DNA of 64,000 nt from NCBI RefSeq assembly GCF_900106515.1, contig NZ_FNWF01000003.1, forward strand, positions 1,054,001 through 1,118,000, read 5' to 3'. Below the pieces are notes generated by a model. That model ran no database searches. It was not told where the DNA came from and saw only the letters and a program-made list of their open reading frames with translations. Below are positions 42,971 to 50,961 of the stretch, in pieces. How positions within the stretch are numbered: the first letter of the stretch is position 1; each line of letters opens with the position of its first letter. Position numbers and translations under genes: made by a program. The DNA is from Peptoniphilus lacydonensis (GTDB taxonomy: Bacteria > Bacillota > Clostridia > Tissierellales > Peptoniphilaceae).

Positions 42971-43399
42971 TTGAAAAGCTACATGGCTAAAGCAAATGAA
43001 GTTGAAAGAAAATGGTATGTAATTGATGCTGAAGGAAAAGTACTTGGTAGAGTAGCATCTGAAATTGCAAGTATATTAAGAGGAAAGAAAAAGCCTATCT
43101 ATACACCACATGTGGACTGTGGGGACTATGTTATTGTAATTAATGCAGACAAAGTTGTATTGACAGGTAACAAGATGAATCAAAAGATTCATGCATATCA
43201 CACTGGATATCCAGGCGGAAGAAAAGAAATTGTTTATTCTGAAATGATGGAAAAAAGGCCTGAAAAAGTTATTGAACTTGCTGTTAAGGGAATGCTTCCT
43301 AAGAATAGACTTGGCAGAAAGATGATTAAAAAACTAAAAGTTTATGCAGGTAGTGAACATCCACATGCTGCTCAATCACCTGAAGTTTATGAAATTTAA
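42971..43399 (+). CDS. rplM: 50S ribosomal protein L13
   Basis: The 142 residues start [19 protein letters not shown] and include [34 protein letters not shown] and the conserved [26 protein letters not shown] region. The family start fixes the TTG codon, preceded by AGGAGGAAAATTCA. Operon with rpsI, as is standard. Confidence 0.98.
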   Translation: MKSYMAKANEVERKWYVIDAEGKVLGRVASEIASILRGKKKPIYTPHVDCGDYVIVINADKVVLTGNKMNQKIHAYHTGYPGGRKEIVYSEMMEKRPEKVIELAVKGMLPKNRLGRKMIKKLKVYAGSEHPHAAQSPEVYEI

Positions 43400-43411
43400 T
43401 TGGAGGTAAGA

Positions 43412-43804
43412 ATGGATACTATACAATACAGAGGTACTGGAAGAAGAAAAAAATCCATCGCTCAAGTTAGACTTCTACCTGGCAATGGAAAATTTACAAT
43501 TAATGGAAAAGATATTGAAGAATATTTTGATTATGAAACTCTAAGAACAGTTGCAAAAGAACCACTTGAACTTACTGATACCGAGTCATCTTTTGATGTA
43601 ATTGTCAAAGTAGTTGGAGGTGGATATTCAGGACAAGCTGGTGCTGTTAGACATGGTGTTGCAAGAGCACTTCTTGAAGTTGATCCTGAATACAGATCAG
43701 TTCTTAAAAAGGCAGGATTCTTGACAAGAGATCCGAGAATGAAGGAAAGAAAGAAATACGGTCTTAAAAAAGCAAGACGTTCTCCTCAATTCTCAAAAAG
43801 ATAA
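43412..43804 (+). CDS. rpsI: 30S ribosomal protein S9
   Basis: A 130-residue S9 ending in the universal basic tail [14 protein letters not shown], whose last Arg contacts P-site t[26 protein letters not shown] near residues 9-31 is typical. I take ATG 43412, placed 7 bases after GGAGGTAAG, rather than an in-frame ATG-like start four codons upstream that overlaps that site. Confidence 0.98.
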   Translation: MDTIQYRGTGRRKKSIAQVRLLPGNGKFTINGKDIEEYFDYETLRTVAKEPLELTDTESSFDVIVKVVGGGYSGQAGAVRHGVARALLEVDPEYRSVLKKAGFLTRDPRMKERKKYGLKKARRSPQFSKR

Positions 43805-43820
43805 TTTTATATTATTTTTA

Positions 43821-43851
43821 CAAAGACCTTGGAAACAGGGTCTTTTTGTTT
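43821..43851 (+). terminator. Terminator of rplM-rpsI
   Basis: AAAGACC (43822-43828) pairs with GGTCTTT (43839-43845), followed by TTTGTTT. Confidence 0.8.
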
Positions 43852-43918
43852 GCAATAAATTGTAAAAATGTATCTAAAAAATCTTTATTTATAATTTTCT
43901 ATAAATTTAAAATAATTC

Positions 43919-43947
43919 TTGACAAATATTAAGCGAAATAATATTAT
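43919..43947 (+). promoter_or_regulatory. Strong promoter of the decayed peptide cassette
   Basis: TTGACA (43919-43924), 17 bases, TATTAT (43942-43947): near consensus, about 50 bases before a small ORF. Confidence 0.65.
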
Positions 43948-43997
43948 CAAAATAAAGAGTAGTAATTAAAATTGAATACAAGGTAGAGGTTGTAACT

Positions 43998-44162
43998 GTG
44001 GATATCATGGACTTTAGATATTTAGATTATATGCACGATGTTAATGATTTTTTCACAAAAATACAAAAGGCAGAGGAACCTTTTGTATTGCCTAAATATG
44101 ATATATATAAATGGGATACATATATGAGTTTTGATATAGATTCTAACAATCCTATATTTTAA
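43998..44162 (+). CDS. Small ORF of unknown function in the peptide cassette
   Basis: A 54-codon ORF from GTG 43998 (AGAGG eight bases upstream) or 51 codons from ATG 44007. It is acidic and Asp/Tyr/Phe-rich, with YMHDVNDFF near the start and KWDTYMSFDIDSNNPIF at the end. It has no signal peptide or recognised family. It lies behind a strong promoter and overlaps the left arm of a long inverted repeat. It could be a regulator, immunity peptide or gene remnant; not in any family I recognise. Confidence 0.4.
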   Translation: MDIMDFRYLDYMHDVNDFFTKIQKAEEPFVLPKYDIYKWDTYMSFDIDSNNPIF

Positions 44163-44193
44163 AATCATAATTTTAATACATAGGATTGTTAGA
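44142..44193. repeat. Long perfect inverted repeat
   Basis: Fourteen-base arms, TCTAACAATCCTAT (44142-44155) and ATAGGATTGTTAGA (44180-44193), separated by 24 AT-rich bases. No T-run follows, so it is not an ordinary terminator; it may be an attenuator or mobile-element scar. A second small hairpin CTTCATG/CATGAAG follows at about 44198-44215. Confidence 0.6.
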
Positions 44194-44270
44194 CTATTCT
44201 TCATGGTTTCATGAAGTTTGTACGCAGTAGGTTTTTGAGCCGAGGTGGTTATAATGGGAGGTGAAATGCA

Positions 44271-44387
44271 ATGTCAAATAAAATACTTAAACTACAAGAA
44301 ATGAAGGCTAACGAAAGTAAAGTAGTTTCTAGAAAATCTGGTTAAAACAGTAGTTTCAATGCTATAAGCCAAATAGCAATTGCTTAA
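44271..44387 (+). pseudogene. Short peptide gene interrupted by a nonsense codon (bacteriocin-like)
   Basis: ATG 44271 has a strong GGGAGGTG site (44255-44262). The frame reads a charged 24-residue leader-like segment (begins MSNKILKLQEMKANES, ends SRKSG), a TAA at 44343-44345, then 13 more in-frame codons (NSSFNAISQIAIA) to a second TAA. Charged leader plus short small-residue core resembles a ribosomally made peptide precursor. It is followed by a truncated ABC ATPase gene, which fits a peptide-export cassette. No class is assignable and the reading-through is inference. Confidence 0.45.
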
Positions 44388-44421
44388 AGTTAGTCCTAAA
44401 TAATGAAAGAAACTATTAAAT

Positions 44422-44470
44422 AATAAGACCGCCTTTAAGTTAATTATAATTTTGGTGGTCTTATTTCTTT
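44422..44470 (+). terminator. Terminator or attenuator between peptide and ABC genes
   Basis: AATAAGACCGCC (44422-44433) pairs with GGTGGTCTTATT (44454-44465) with one G-T pair, followed by a short TCTTT. Placed between the peptide gene and the transporter remnant, it could lower transporter expression. Confidence 0.65.
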
Positions 44471-44488
44471 AAAATTGGAGATGATTTT

Positions 44489-44707
44489 ATGGAGGTTATT
44501 AAAGTAAAAAACCTTTACCATACTTTTGATGGAAGTAACTATATTTTAAAAGACATATCTTTATCATTAAAAAAGTCTGAGTCAATAGCGATTATGGGTC
44601 CTTCTGGTTCAGGGGAGAATAGTATAATGGTGACAGATACAATAATTAAGTTAAATCAAGGTTTAAAGGCTTCCACAAAATTTTTAAACAAGATGATTTT
44701 AATTTGA
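44489..44707 (+). pseudogene. Truncated ABC-transporter ATPase
   Basis: The 5' end is a good ABC ATPase of the MacB/SalX type: ATG 44489 after TTGGAGATGATTTT, then KVKNLYHTFDGSNYILKDISL and GPSGSG. At Walker A the motif becomes GENS instead of GKST and homology stops; the last ~25 codons match nothing recognised. The protein would lack Walker B, signature and H-loop, so it is non-functional. The break near 44617 is a candidate junction with the conjugative element. Confidence 0.7.
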
Positions 44708-44772
44708 ATCTGTCATCTTTTTGTTGAATTCACAAAATAAATTTAATTTAGGTAAAAAGGATTGAAGAGGAT

Positions 44773-45063
44773 ATGATAATAGTTAGAGTGATTTTTAAAA
44801 TCATACTTTTTCCTATTAGTATAGCACTAAGTATTATTGCTATGTTTTTAACTTTTATATTGGGACTTAGTACGGTATTTTTTAAATTAATATCTTTTAT
44901 TGCAATAATGGGGTTTTTAGGATCTGTTATTAACGGAGAAAAAAATCTTGCAGTTGAAGCCATTATATTAGCATTTCTTTTTAGTCCTTATGGAATTCCA
45001 GCGTTAGGATGTGTTGTAGTAGAATTAATAGAAGAGGTGAATAAAAAAATAAAATTAATATAA
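44773..45063 (+). CDS. Small membrane protein at the ICE left end
   Basis: A 96-residue very hydrophobic protein with three likely membrane segments (about 4-32, 36-52 and 60-80) and a charged C-terminus. A comparable small membrane protein precedes the replication initiator in many CTn-type elements. The ATG follows AGAGGAT closely. Its function is not known to me. Confidence 0.65.
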   Translation: MIIVRVIFKIILFPISIALSIIAMFLTFILGLSTVFFKLISFIAIMGFLGSVINGEKNLAVEAIILAFLFSPYGIPALGCVVVELIEEVNKKIKLI

Positions 45064-45090
45064 AAACAAAACATAAAAATTAATTCAAGA

Positions 45091-45126
45091 AGAGATAGCA
45101 AATTAAGATATGCTGTCTCTTTTTCT
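45091..45126 (+). terminator. Terminator before the ICE replication genes
   Basis: AGAGATAGCA and TGCTGTCTCT form a 10-base stem with one G-T pair around a 10-base loop, followed by TTTTTC. Confidence 0.8.
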
Positions 45127-45148
45127 GTACTAAGAAAGGGGGTGTAAG

Positions 45149-46132
45149 ATGAAAGAAATAGTAGAATTTGAATATTACTATGGTAATGAAGCAGAACAAT
45201 ATTCGTTTTTTAGAATTCCAAAATCTTTATTTACTAATCAATATTTTAATAGTATGTCAGTAGAAGCTAAAGTCTTATATGGAATTTTATTAGATAGAAT
45301 GAGTTTGTCACTAAAAAACAAATGGTTAGATGAGTCAAACAAAGTATATATCATTTACACCATAGAAGAAATTATGGAAGTGTTAAATTGGGGTAGAAAT
45401 AAGTCCGTTAAGATAATGAAAGAAATCGAAGAAATAGGGCTATTAGAAAAAAAGAGACAGGGACTTGGCAAGCCAAATCTACTTTATGTAAAGAACTTTA
45501 TATACACAGGAAACAATAAACCTACAGAAGTTTCAAAAGTAAACTTGCAGAAGTTTAAAAATCAAACTTCAAGAAGTTTCAATAATAAATCTCAAGAAGT
45601 TTTAAAAGAGGACTCTAATAATACTAATATTAATAATACTGATATTAGTAATACTGATTTTAATAATCCCACCTCCATAGCATTCTTAAAATATGAAGAA
45701 GAAAATTTAGATAGAACAATTTTGGAGGAGGCAAAATTAAAAGAAAAGATTAAAAATAATATATCTTATGAAATATTTGAGAAATCAAGGATAGAAGATA
45801 AGAAACAAGTAGATGTAATTATAAATGTTCTGGTAAGAGCATTAAATAATTCTAAAAGCATTCACATAGGTGGGCTGAAGATAGATCATAAAAAGTTAAA
45901 AGAAAAGATTCTAAATCTAAACTATAAACATATAGATTATGTATTGACATATTTAAAAGAAAACGCACCCAAAGATATAAGAAATATAAACGCTTACTTG
46001 CTTACACTCTTATATAATGCAGATGAAAATATTAAAAATATGGAAATTATAAAAGGCAGTAATAATAACAATAAAAAATATGACTATAGTAGAGATGAAG
46101 ATATCTGGCAAGAATTTTTAAATATGAAATAG
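45149..46132 (+). CDS. Replication initiator RepA-family protein
   Basis: The 327 residues carry an N-terminal RepA_N domain: FFRIPKSLFTNQYFNSMSVEAKVLYGILLDRMSLS, seen as FFRIPKSLF (about 19-27) and the following helix-turn-helix-like part near 40-110. A low-complexity Asn/Thr/Asp linker (about 140-185) precedes a helical C-terminal domain. RepA_N proteins initiate replication of large plasmids and ICEs. AAAGGGGGTGTAAG precedes the ATG. The DnaC-like gene follows after 14 bases. Confidence 0.88.
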   Translation: MKEIVEFEYYYGNEAEQYSFFRIPKSLFTNQYFNSMSVEAKVLYGILLDRMSLSLKNKWLDESNKVYIIYTIEEIMEVLNWGRNKSVKIMKEIEEIGLLEKKRQGLGKPNLLYVKNFIYTGNNKPTEVSKVNLQKFKNQTSRSFNNKSQEVLKEDSNNTNINNTDISNTDFNNPTSIAFLKYEEENLDRTILEEAKLKEKIKNNISYEIFEKSRIEDKKQVDVIINVLVRALNNSKSIHIGGLKIDHKKLKEKILNLNYKHIDYVLTYLKENAPKDIRNINAYLLTLLYNADENIKNMEIIKGSNNNNKKYDYSRDEDIWQEFLNMK

Positions 46133-46146
46133 GAGGTGAAATTTCT

Positions 46147-47004
46147 ATGGAATCAATTAAAGATATTTTAGAAAACAATATAGAACCATTAGAAAAAATA
46201 TATTTTTCAAAAAAAGACAATAATGAAAGTTATATAGATCAAAAAACAGGACTAAAATATTGCTCACATTGTAAAAGTCCAATGGAAAAAGAAATTGACT
46301 TTTTAGGAAAAAGAAAAAAAGTACCTATTTTATGTAAGTGTAAACAAGAAAAACAAAAACAGCAGGAAGAAGAAAGGCAGAAGATTAATCATCTTTTAAA
46401 GATTGATAGATTAAAAAAAGAATGCTTTGATGATCCTATACTTTTAAATTGGAACTTTGCTAACATGGATAAAGACAGCGAACATGAAGAAGTAGCAAGA
46501 AATTATGTAGAAAAATTTGATGATATATATATAAATAATATAGGTTTAATTTTAACAGGAGATGTAGGATGTGGAAAAACTTATCTTGCAAGTTCCATAG
46601 CTAATAGTCTTTTAGAAAAAGAAATAAAAGTTAAGATGACAAACTTTTCAGTAATTTTAAATGATATGACAAACTTTGAAATTGACAAAAGTAAATATAT
46701 TGAAAAGCTAAATAATAAGCAACTACTTATTATAGATGACTTTGGAATGGAAAGAGACACAGCTTTTGCAGCAGAACACATCTTTAATATCATCGATAGT
46801 AGATATAGAGTAGGTAAACCTCTGATTATAACTACGAATTTAAGTATATCAGCCTTAACAAACCCTCAAACAATAAAAGATAAAAGAATTTACTCAAGAA
46901 TACTTGAAATATGTAGCCCAATTATATTTACGGGAGAAAACAGAAGAATAGAGAAAATGAAAGAAAAGTCGAAATTAGCCTATGAAATATTAAAAAATAA
47001 ATGA
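46147..47004 (+). CDS. DnaC/DnaI-like helicase-loading ATPase
   Basis: A 285-residue AAA+ protein. An N-terminal Cys-rich motif (CSHCKSPM then LCKCKQ, about 38-64) is followed by Walker A GDVGCGKTY (about 139-147) and Walker B LLIIDDFGMERDT (about 194-206). It would load the replicative helicase for element replication with RepA. AGGAGGTGAAATTTCT precedes the ATG. Confidence 0.92.
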   Translation: MESIKDILENNIEPLEKIYFSKKDNNESYIDQKTGLKYCSHCKSPMEKEIDFLGKRKKVPILCKCKQEKQKQQEEERQKINHLLKIDRLKKECFDDPILLNWNFANMDKDSEHEEVARNYVEKFDDIYINNIGLILTGDVGCGKTYLASSIANSLLEKEIKVKMTNFSVILNDMTNFEIDKSKYIEKLNNKQLLIIDDFGMERDTAFAAEHIFNIIDSRYRVGKPLIITTNLSISALTNPQTIKDKRIYSRILEICSPIIFTGENRRIEKMKEKSKLAYEILKNK

Positions 47005-47018
47005 AAGTAGGTGAGTAA

Positions 47019-47510
47019 ATGCAAAATGACGATATCAATAGTAGAACAATTGCCATAATGAAAAAAGCTGGAGTAGTAACAGCTAAGCAAGTTATAAACT
47101 TAATGAAAAAAATATTAGAAATAAATAAGCAAAAAGCAAGCTTAGAAAAGACAGGGGCAATTAGCAAATTTAAGAAAGTTAAAGTAAAAGATCTGGTAAA
47201 AAAAGGAAAAGTAGAAACCTTAGAGCTTAATGATATAGATTTAAAGACTTTAAAAAGAGAATTAAAAAGATATGGAGTTAAATTTTCAATAAAAAAAGAT
47301 TTAGAAAGCGGAAATAATATTATATTTTTTCAAGCAAAAGATGAAAAGATAATGGAACAAGCCTTTAAGAAAACTGTATATAAATTTACTCGAGAAGAGT
47401 CCATGAAAAAAGAATCTGTTATAGAAAAATTAGCTAACTTCAAAGAGAAAGTAAAAGCTACAACGGATAAGGATAAGGTTAAGCATAAACATCAAGAGCA
47501 AAGTTTATAA
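47019..47510 (+). CDS. PcfB-family protein (DUF3801)
   Basis: A 163-residue basic protein of the DUF3801/PcfB family, which in pCF10 works with the coupling protein and relaxosome. The N-terminal INSRTIAIMKKAGVVTAKQVI (about 6-26) and the central YGVKFSIKKD...IIFFQAKDEKIMEQAF are typical. GTAGGTGAGTAA precedes the ATG. Shares the ICE transcript. Confidence 0.87.
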   Translation: MQNDDINSRTIAIMKKAGVVTAKQVINLMKKILEINKQKASLEKTGAISKFKKVKVKDLVKKGKVETLELNDIDLKTLKRELKRYGVKFSIKKDLESGNNIIFFQAKDEKIMEQAFKKTVYKFTREESMKKESVIEKLANFKEKVKATTDKDKVKHKHQEQSL

Positions 47511-47519
47511 GGGAAAAGA

Positions 47520-47548
47520 TTGACAATATAGGATATATCCTATAAAAT
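47520..47548 (+). promoter_or_regulatory. higBA promoter with operator palindrome
   Basis: TTGACA (47520-47525), exactly 17 bases, TAAAAT (47543-47548). TATAGGATATATCCTATA (47527-47544), a perfect 18-base palindrome, fills the spacer, the expected place for autorepression by the antitoxin. Confidence 0.75.
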
Positions 47549-47565
47549 GAAAGTGAAAAGATAGA

Positions 47566-47925
47566 ATGAATCAATTTATAGTTGAATATTATGAAAAGGA
47601 AGATGGAAGCTATCCAGTAGAGGAATTCCTCTTATCTTTGGATATAAAAATGAGGGCTAAAGTATTTAGAAACTTAGAACTCTTAGAAATAAAGGGGAAT
47701 CAACTTAGAGAGCCATATTCAAAACATTTAGAAGATGGAATATTTGAGTTAAGAGTGAAACTAGGAAAAAACATAACAAGAGTTCTATATTTTTTTGTCA
47801 TAGGAAATAAAGTGATATTGACTAATGGATTTATAAAGAAAACACAAAAAACACCAAGGTCAGAAATTAAATTAGCCAAGCAATATAGGGAAGATTATCA
47901 GAGAAGGAGTTATAAAAATGAGTAA
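47566..47925 (+). CDS. HigB/RelE-type mRNA-interferase toxin
   Basis: A 119-residue protein of the phage-derived Gp49-like/HigB group: FIVEYYEKEDGSYPVEEFLLSLD (start), a helical middle, and LEDGIFELRVKLGKNITRVLYFFVIGNKVILTNGFIKKTQKTP, whose ELRVK, R and GFIKKTQKTP segments are diagnostic. It would cut translated mRNA on the ribosome. The start lacks a strong binding site and lies close behind the promoter. It overlaps the antitoxin gene by 8 bases (toxin first, as usual for higBA). Confidence 0.88.
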   Translation: MNQFIVEYYEKEDGSYPVEEFLLSLDIKMRAKVFRNLELLEIKGNQLREPYSKHLEDGIFELRVKLGKNITRVLYFFVIGNKVILTNGFIKKTQKTPRSEIKLAKQYREDYQRRSYKNE

Positions 47926-48202
47926 AAATTTTAGAGATACCTTAAAGGAAGAAATGGAAAACCCCGAATTTAAAAAAGAATGGGATAATTTAGAGGTGGA
48001 ATTTCAAATAATAAAGGCTATGATAGATGGAAGAAATGAGAATCACCTTACTCAAAGAGAACTCTCAGATATGACAGGTATTGCCCAAGGGGATATTAGT
48101 AAAATAGAAAATGGTAATGCTAATCCTTCTATTAAAACCTTGGATAGACTTGCAGATGCATTAGGAAAGAAATTGAAAGTTACCTTTGAAAGTAAAATAT
48201 AA
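47918..48202 (+). CDS. HigA-type antitoxin, XRE-family helix-turn-helix
   Basis: A 94-residue XRE-family protein with helix-turn-helix LTQRELSDMTGIAQGDISKIENGNANPSIKTLDRLADALG (about 48-87). It neutralises the adjacent toxin and probably binds the palindrome at 47527-47544. AGAAGGAG lies before the ATG inside the toxin gene. The pair would favour retention of the ICE. Confidence 0.9.
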   Translation: MSKNFRDTLKEEMENPEFKKEWDNLEVEFQIIKAMIDGRNENHLTQRELSDMTGIAQGDISKIENGNANPSIKTLDRLADALGKKLKVTFESKI

Positions 48203-48210
48203 GTATATAA

Positions 48211-48417
48211 GTGTATGAAATGAAGAAAAATGTTTGTCCTAGATGTAAAAGGGAAATGAAGCAACAGTTTATAGGTTTATTACATTGTAAATGTGGAATG
48301 AGTTATCATAAAGATTTAGGATATTTTGAAAGAAGTGAAGATATGATTTTTGCTTTGGAAAGAAAAAGAATAGGTAAAAAGGTAAAAAAAGTTCCAGTAA
48401 TAAGGTATAAAAAATAA
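48211..48417 (+). CDS. Small zinc-ribbon protein
   Basis: Up to 68 residues with a CPRCKREM...LHCKCGMSY four-Cys arrangement typical of a zinc ribbon and a basic end. GTG 48211 or ATG 48220 are possible starts and neither has a convincing binding site; the gene follows the antitoxin stop by 8 bases. Function unknown; small zinc-binding proteins are common in conjugative elements. Confidence 0.55.
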   Translation: MYEMKKNVCPRCKREMKQQFIGLLHCKCGMSYHKDLGYFERSEDMIFALERKRIGKKVKKVPVIRYKK

Positions 48418-48457
48418 ACAAAACTGATAAGAGAGTTATTAATTTTTTAGAAAGGGA

Positions 48458-50260
48458 GTGAACAAGACGAAAATACTTAATGAAGTAATGAAAGATATAA
48501 AGAATGTATTTCACATACGAGATAAGAAAAGATTTATTTTAGAAAATCTTCCATATCTCGTATTTTTTTATATAGGAAATATACTAGCTAGTCATATAAA
48601 CTCCTATGAAGGAGGAGATATATTAGATAGAATTATGGTAGCCTCTAGTCAAATTGATAGTTTAAATTATTTTCTTTCGTTTAAAATAAGAAATATATTA
48701 GCAGGGGTAATACTAGCATTAATTATTAAATTGGTTTTAATACAAAAGAAGAAAAAAGCAAAAAAATTTAGAGAAGGTAAAGAGTATGGATCTGCAAGAT
48801 GGGGGAACGAAAAAGATATAGAGCCATATATTGATAAAAAGTTTGAAAATAACATTCTACTAACTCAAACAGAGAGACTTACAATGAATAATCGCCCTCA
48901 GAATCCTAAATATGCAAGAAATAAAAATGTTCTTGTCATTGGTGGTTCTGGTTCAGGAAAGACAAGATTTTTCGTAAAGCCAAATCTCATGCAAATGCAT
49001 TCGTCTTATGTAGTTACTGATCCTAAAGGAACATTAGTATTAGAATGTGGGAAAATGCTAGAAAAAAATGGATACGAGATAAAAATTTTAAATACCATTA
49101 ACTTTAAAAAGTCTATGAAGTACAATCCATTCGCTTACATTAGAAGTGAAAAAGATATACTCAAATTAGTACAAACAATCATTGCAAATACAAAAGGTGA
49201 AGGTGAAAAGTCAACTGAAGATTTTTGGATTAAGGCAGAAAAGCTCTATTATACTGCCCTCATCGGTTATATTTACTATGAAGCACCAAAAGAAGAACAA
49301 AATTTTTCAACCTTGTTAGCTATGATAGATGCATCAGAAGTTAGAGAAGAAGATGAAAACTTTAAAAATGCTGTTGATTATATGTTTGAAGCTTTAGAAA
49401 AAGAAAAGCCAGATCATTTTGCAGTAAAACAATACAAAAAATACAAACTTGCTGCGGGTAAGACTGCTAAATCTATTCTTATTTCTTGTGGAGCAAGACT
49501 TGCACCATTTGATATCGAAGAATTAAGGGGTTTAATGAGCGAAGATGAATTAGAGCTTGATAAAATTGGAGATAGAAAAACTGCTTTATTTGTAATAATA
49601 TCAGATACAGATGATACCTTTAACTTTGTAGTATCAATAATGTATTCTCAGTTATTTAATCTATTATGTGATAAGGCAGATGATGAGTATGGCGGAAGAT
49701 TGCCAGTTCATGTAAGATGTCTACTTGATGAGTTTAGCAATATAGGTCAGATTCCAAAGTTTGAAAAGCTAATTGCCACAATTAGAAGCAGAGAAATATC
49801 AGCTTGCATTATTTTGCAAGCTCAGTCTCAACTAAAAGCAATTTATAAAGATAATGCGGACACCATAGTAGGAAATTGTGATTCCACATTATTTTTAGGT
49901 GGTAAAGAAAGGACAACCTTAAAAGAACTATCTGAAAGTTTAGGCAAAGAAACAATAGATCTATATAATACGTCGGAAACTAGATCAAATCAAAAAAGTT
50001 TTGGTTTAAATTATCAAAAAACTGGAAAAGAATTAATGAGTCAAGATGAGATAACTGTAATGGATGGAGGTAAATGTATTTATCAACTAAGAGGAGTGAG
50101 ACCATTTTTATCTGATAAGTTTGATATAACTAAGCATAAAAATTATAAATTACTTGAAGATTATGATAAGAAAAATGTGTTTGATATAGAACAATATTTT
50201 AAGAAGAAGGATGGAATTAGATTAAAAAGTGATATGGAAGTTGAAGTTTTAGAGGCATAA
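48458..50260 (+). CDS. Type IV coupling protein VirD4/TraG
   Basis: A 600-residue ATPase that links the relaxosome to the mating channel. Two N-terminal membrane segments (about 28-48 and 70-92), then the P-loop ATPase domain with Walker A GGSGSGKTRFF (about 164-174), TDPKGTLV, and Walker B LLDEFSNIGQIP (about 424-435). AAAGGGAG abuts the chosen GTG start (48458), so the exact start is uncertain and ATG 48488 is possible. Confidence 0.93.
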   Translation: MNKTKILNEVMKDIKNVFHIRDKKRFILENLPYLVFFYIGNILASHINSYEGGDILDRIMVASSQIDSLNYFLSFKIRNILAGVILALIIKLVLIQKKKKAKKFREGKEYGSARWGNEKDIEPYIDKKFENNILLTQTERLTMNNRPQNPKYARNKNVLVIGGSGSGKTRFFVKPNLMQMHSSYVVTDPKGTLVLECGKMLEKNGYEIKILNTINFKKSMKYNPFAYIRSEKDILKLVQTIIANTKGEGEKSTEDFWIKAEKLYYTALIGYIYYEAPKEEQNFSTLLAMIDASEVREEDENFKNAVDYMFEALEKEKPDHFAVKQYKKYKLAAGKTAKSILISCGARLAPFDIEELRGLMSEDELELDKIGDRKTALFVIISDTDDTFNFVVSIMYSQLFNLLCDKADDEYGGRLPVHVRCLLDEFSNIGQIPKFEKLIATIRSREISACIILQAQSQLKAIYKDNADTIVGNCDSTLFLGGKERTTLKELSESLGKETIDLYNTSETRSNQKSFGLNYQKTGKELMSQDEITVMDGGKCIYQLRGVRPFLSDKFDITKHKNYKLLEDYDKKNVFDIEQYFKKKDGIRLKSDMEVEVLEA

Positions 50261-50408
50261 AATTAAAATTGAATATTGTCTAAGGTATAAATAAAGTTAT
50301 TGAAGATTTAAAAACAGCAAGAGAATTAATTATTACAAATTTAAAATTAATTAATGAGTTTTATCAAGTATTTAATTAATAGAGGAACTTTGGAAAGGAG
50401 GAAGTTTT

Positions 50409-50756
50409 ATGGAAAAATATTTAATTAATGATTTAAACATATCAGGATATAAAAAGATAATAACATTATTAGATTATAAAGAAAAAATTTCTACTTGCTT
50501 AAAAAATATAAAGCTGCTTCCTTCATCTGAATATAAGGTTTTAATCGACACTGCTTTAGTTTCAGGAATAAATAGTTATAGGTTTCTAGAAGTAAAAATT
50601 AATAAAGACGGGACAATAAACTTAAATAAATATTCATATCCCATAGTAGATGAAAATATAATTAACAAAGCTAATTCTATAATTAGTAAAGAGTCAATAT
50701 GGCTAAAAAACTCAATTTTAACAAATTCTCAGAAAGAGTTAATAGCAACATTTTAA
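50409..50756 (+). CDS. Hypothetical ICE protein
   Basis: A 115-residue soluble protein rich in Lys, Ile, Asn and Ser, with no recognised domain. AAAGGAGGAAGTTTT is an excellent binding site. It lies between the coupling-protein and SSB-like genes. Its own terminator follows. Unrecognised. Confidence 0.65.
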   Translation: MEKYLINDLNISGYKKIITLLDYKEKISTCLKNIKLLPSSEYKVLIDTALVSGINSYRFLEVKINKDGTINLNKYSYPIVDENIINKANSIISKESIWLKNSILTNSQKELIATF

Positions 50757-50779
50757 ATAAAAAAACATAAAATATATAA

Positions 50780-50818
50780 ACACCTAAAGAATATAAAAAC
50801 TTTAGGTGTATTTTTTTA
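50780..50818 (+). terminator. Terminator after the 115-residue ICE gene
   Basis: ACACCTAAAG pairs fully with CTTTAGGTGT around a 10-base loop, then TTTTTTT. Confidence 0.88.
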
Positions 50819-50837
50819 TACTAAATGGGAGGATTGC

Positions 50838-50882
50838 ATGAAGATATACAATGAAAGAGATTCTCCTTTAAAAATTAAATAG
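50838..50882 (+). CDS. Fourteen-codon ORF, possible leader peptide
   Basis: MKIYNERDSPLKIK behind GGGAGGATTGC, a strong ribosome binding site, and followed 12 bases later by a hairpin terminator. The arrangement looks like a leader-peptide attenuator; it may also be a truncated gene start. No homologue is known to me. Confidence 0.35.
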   Translation: MKIYNERDSPLKIK

Positions 50883-50893
50883 CCATAGTATCA

Positions 50894-50927
50894 GGACATC
50901 TAATAAAAATAGATGTTCTTTTTTTGA
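50894..50927 (+). terminator. Hairpin terminator after the leader ORF
   Basis: GGACATCT and AGATGTTC form an 8-base stem (one G-T pair) around a 9-base loop, followed by TTTTTTTG. Confidence 0.8.
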
Positions 50928-50961
50928 AAAAATCATAAAAAAATTAAGGAGAAAATAAGAT

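Noticed and set aside
44142-44193. CRISPR or IS inverted repeats at the 14-base palindrome
   Set aside because: There is only one copy of each arm, with no spacer array and no transposase gene nearby.
50283-50379. Possible small peptide 'KVIEDLKTARELIITNLKL...' after the coupling-protein gene
   Set aside because: No start codon or ribosome binding site in frame; probably a remnant or chance frame.
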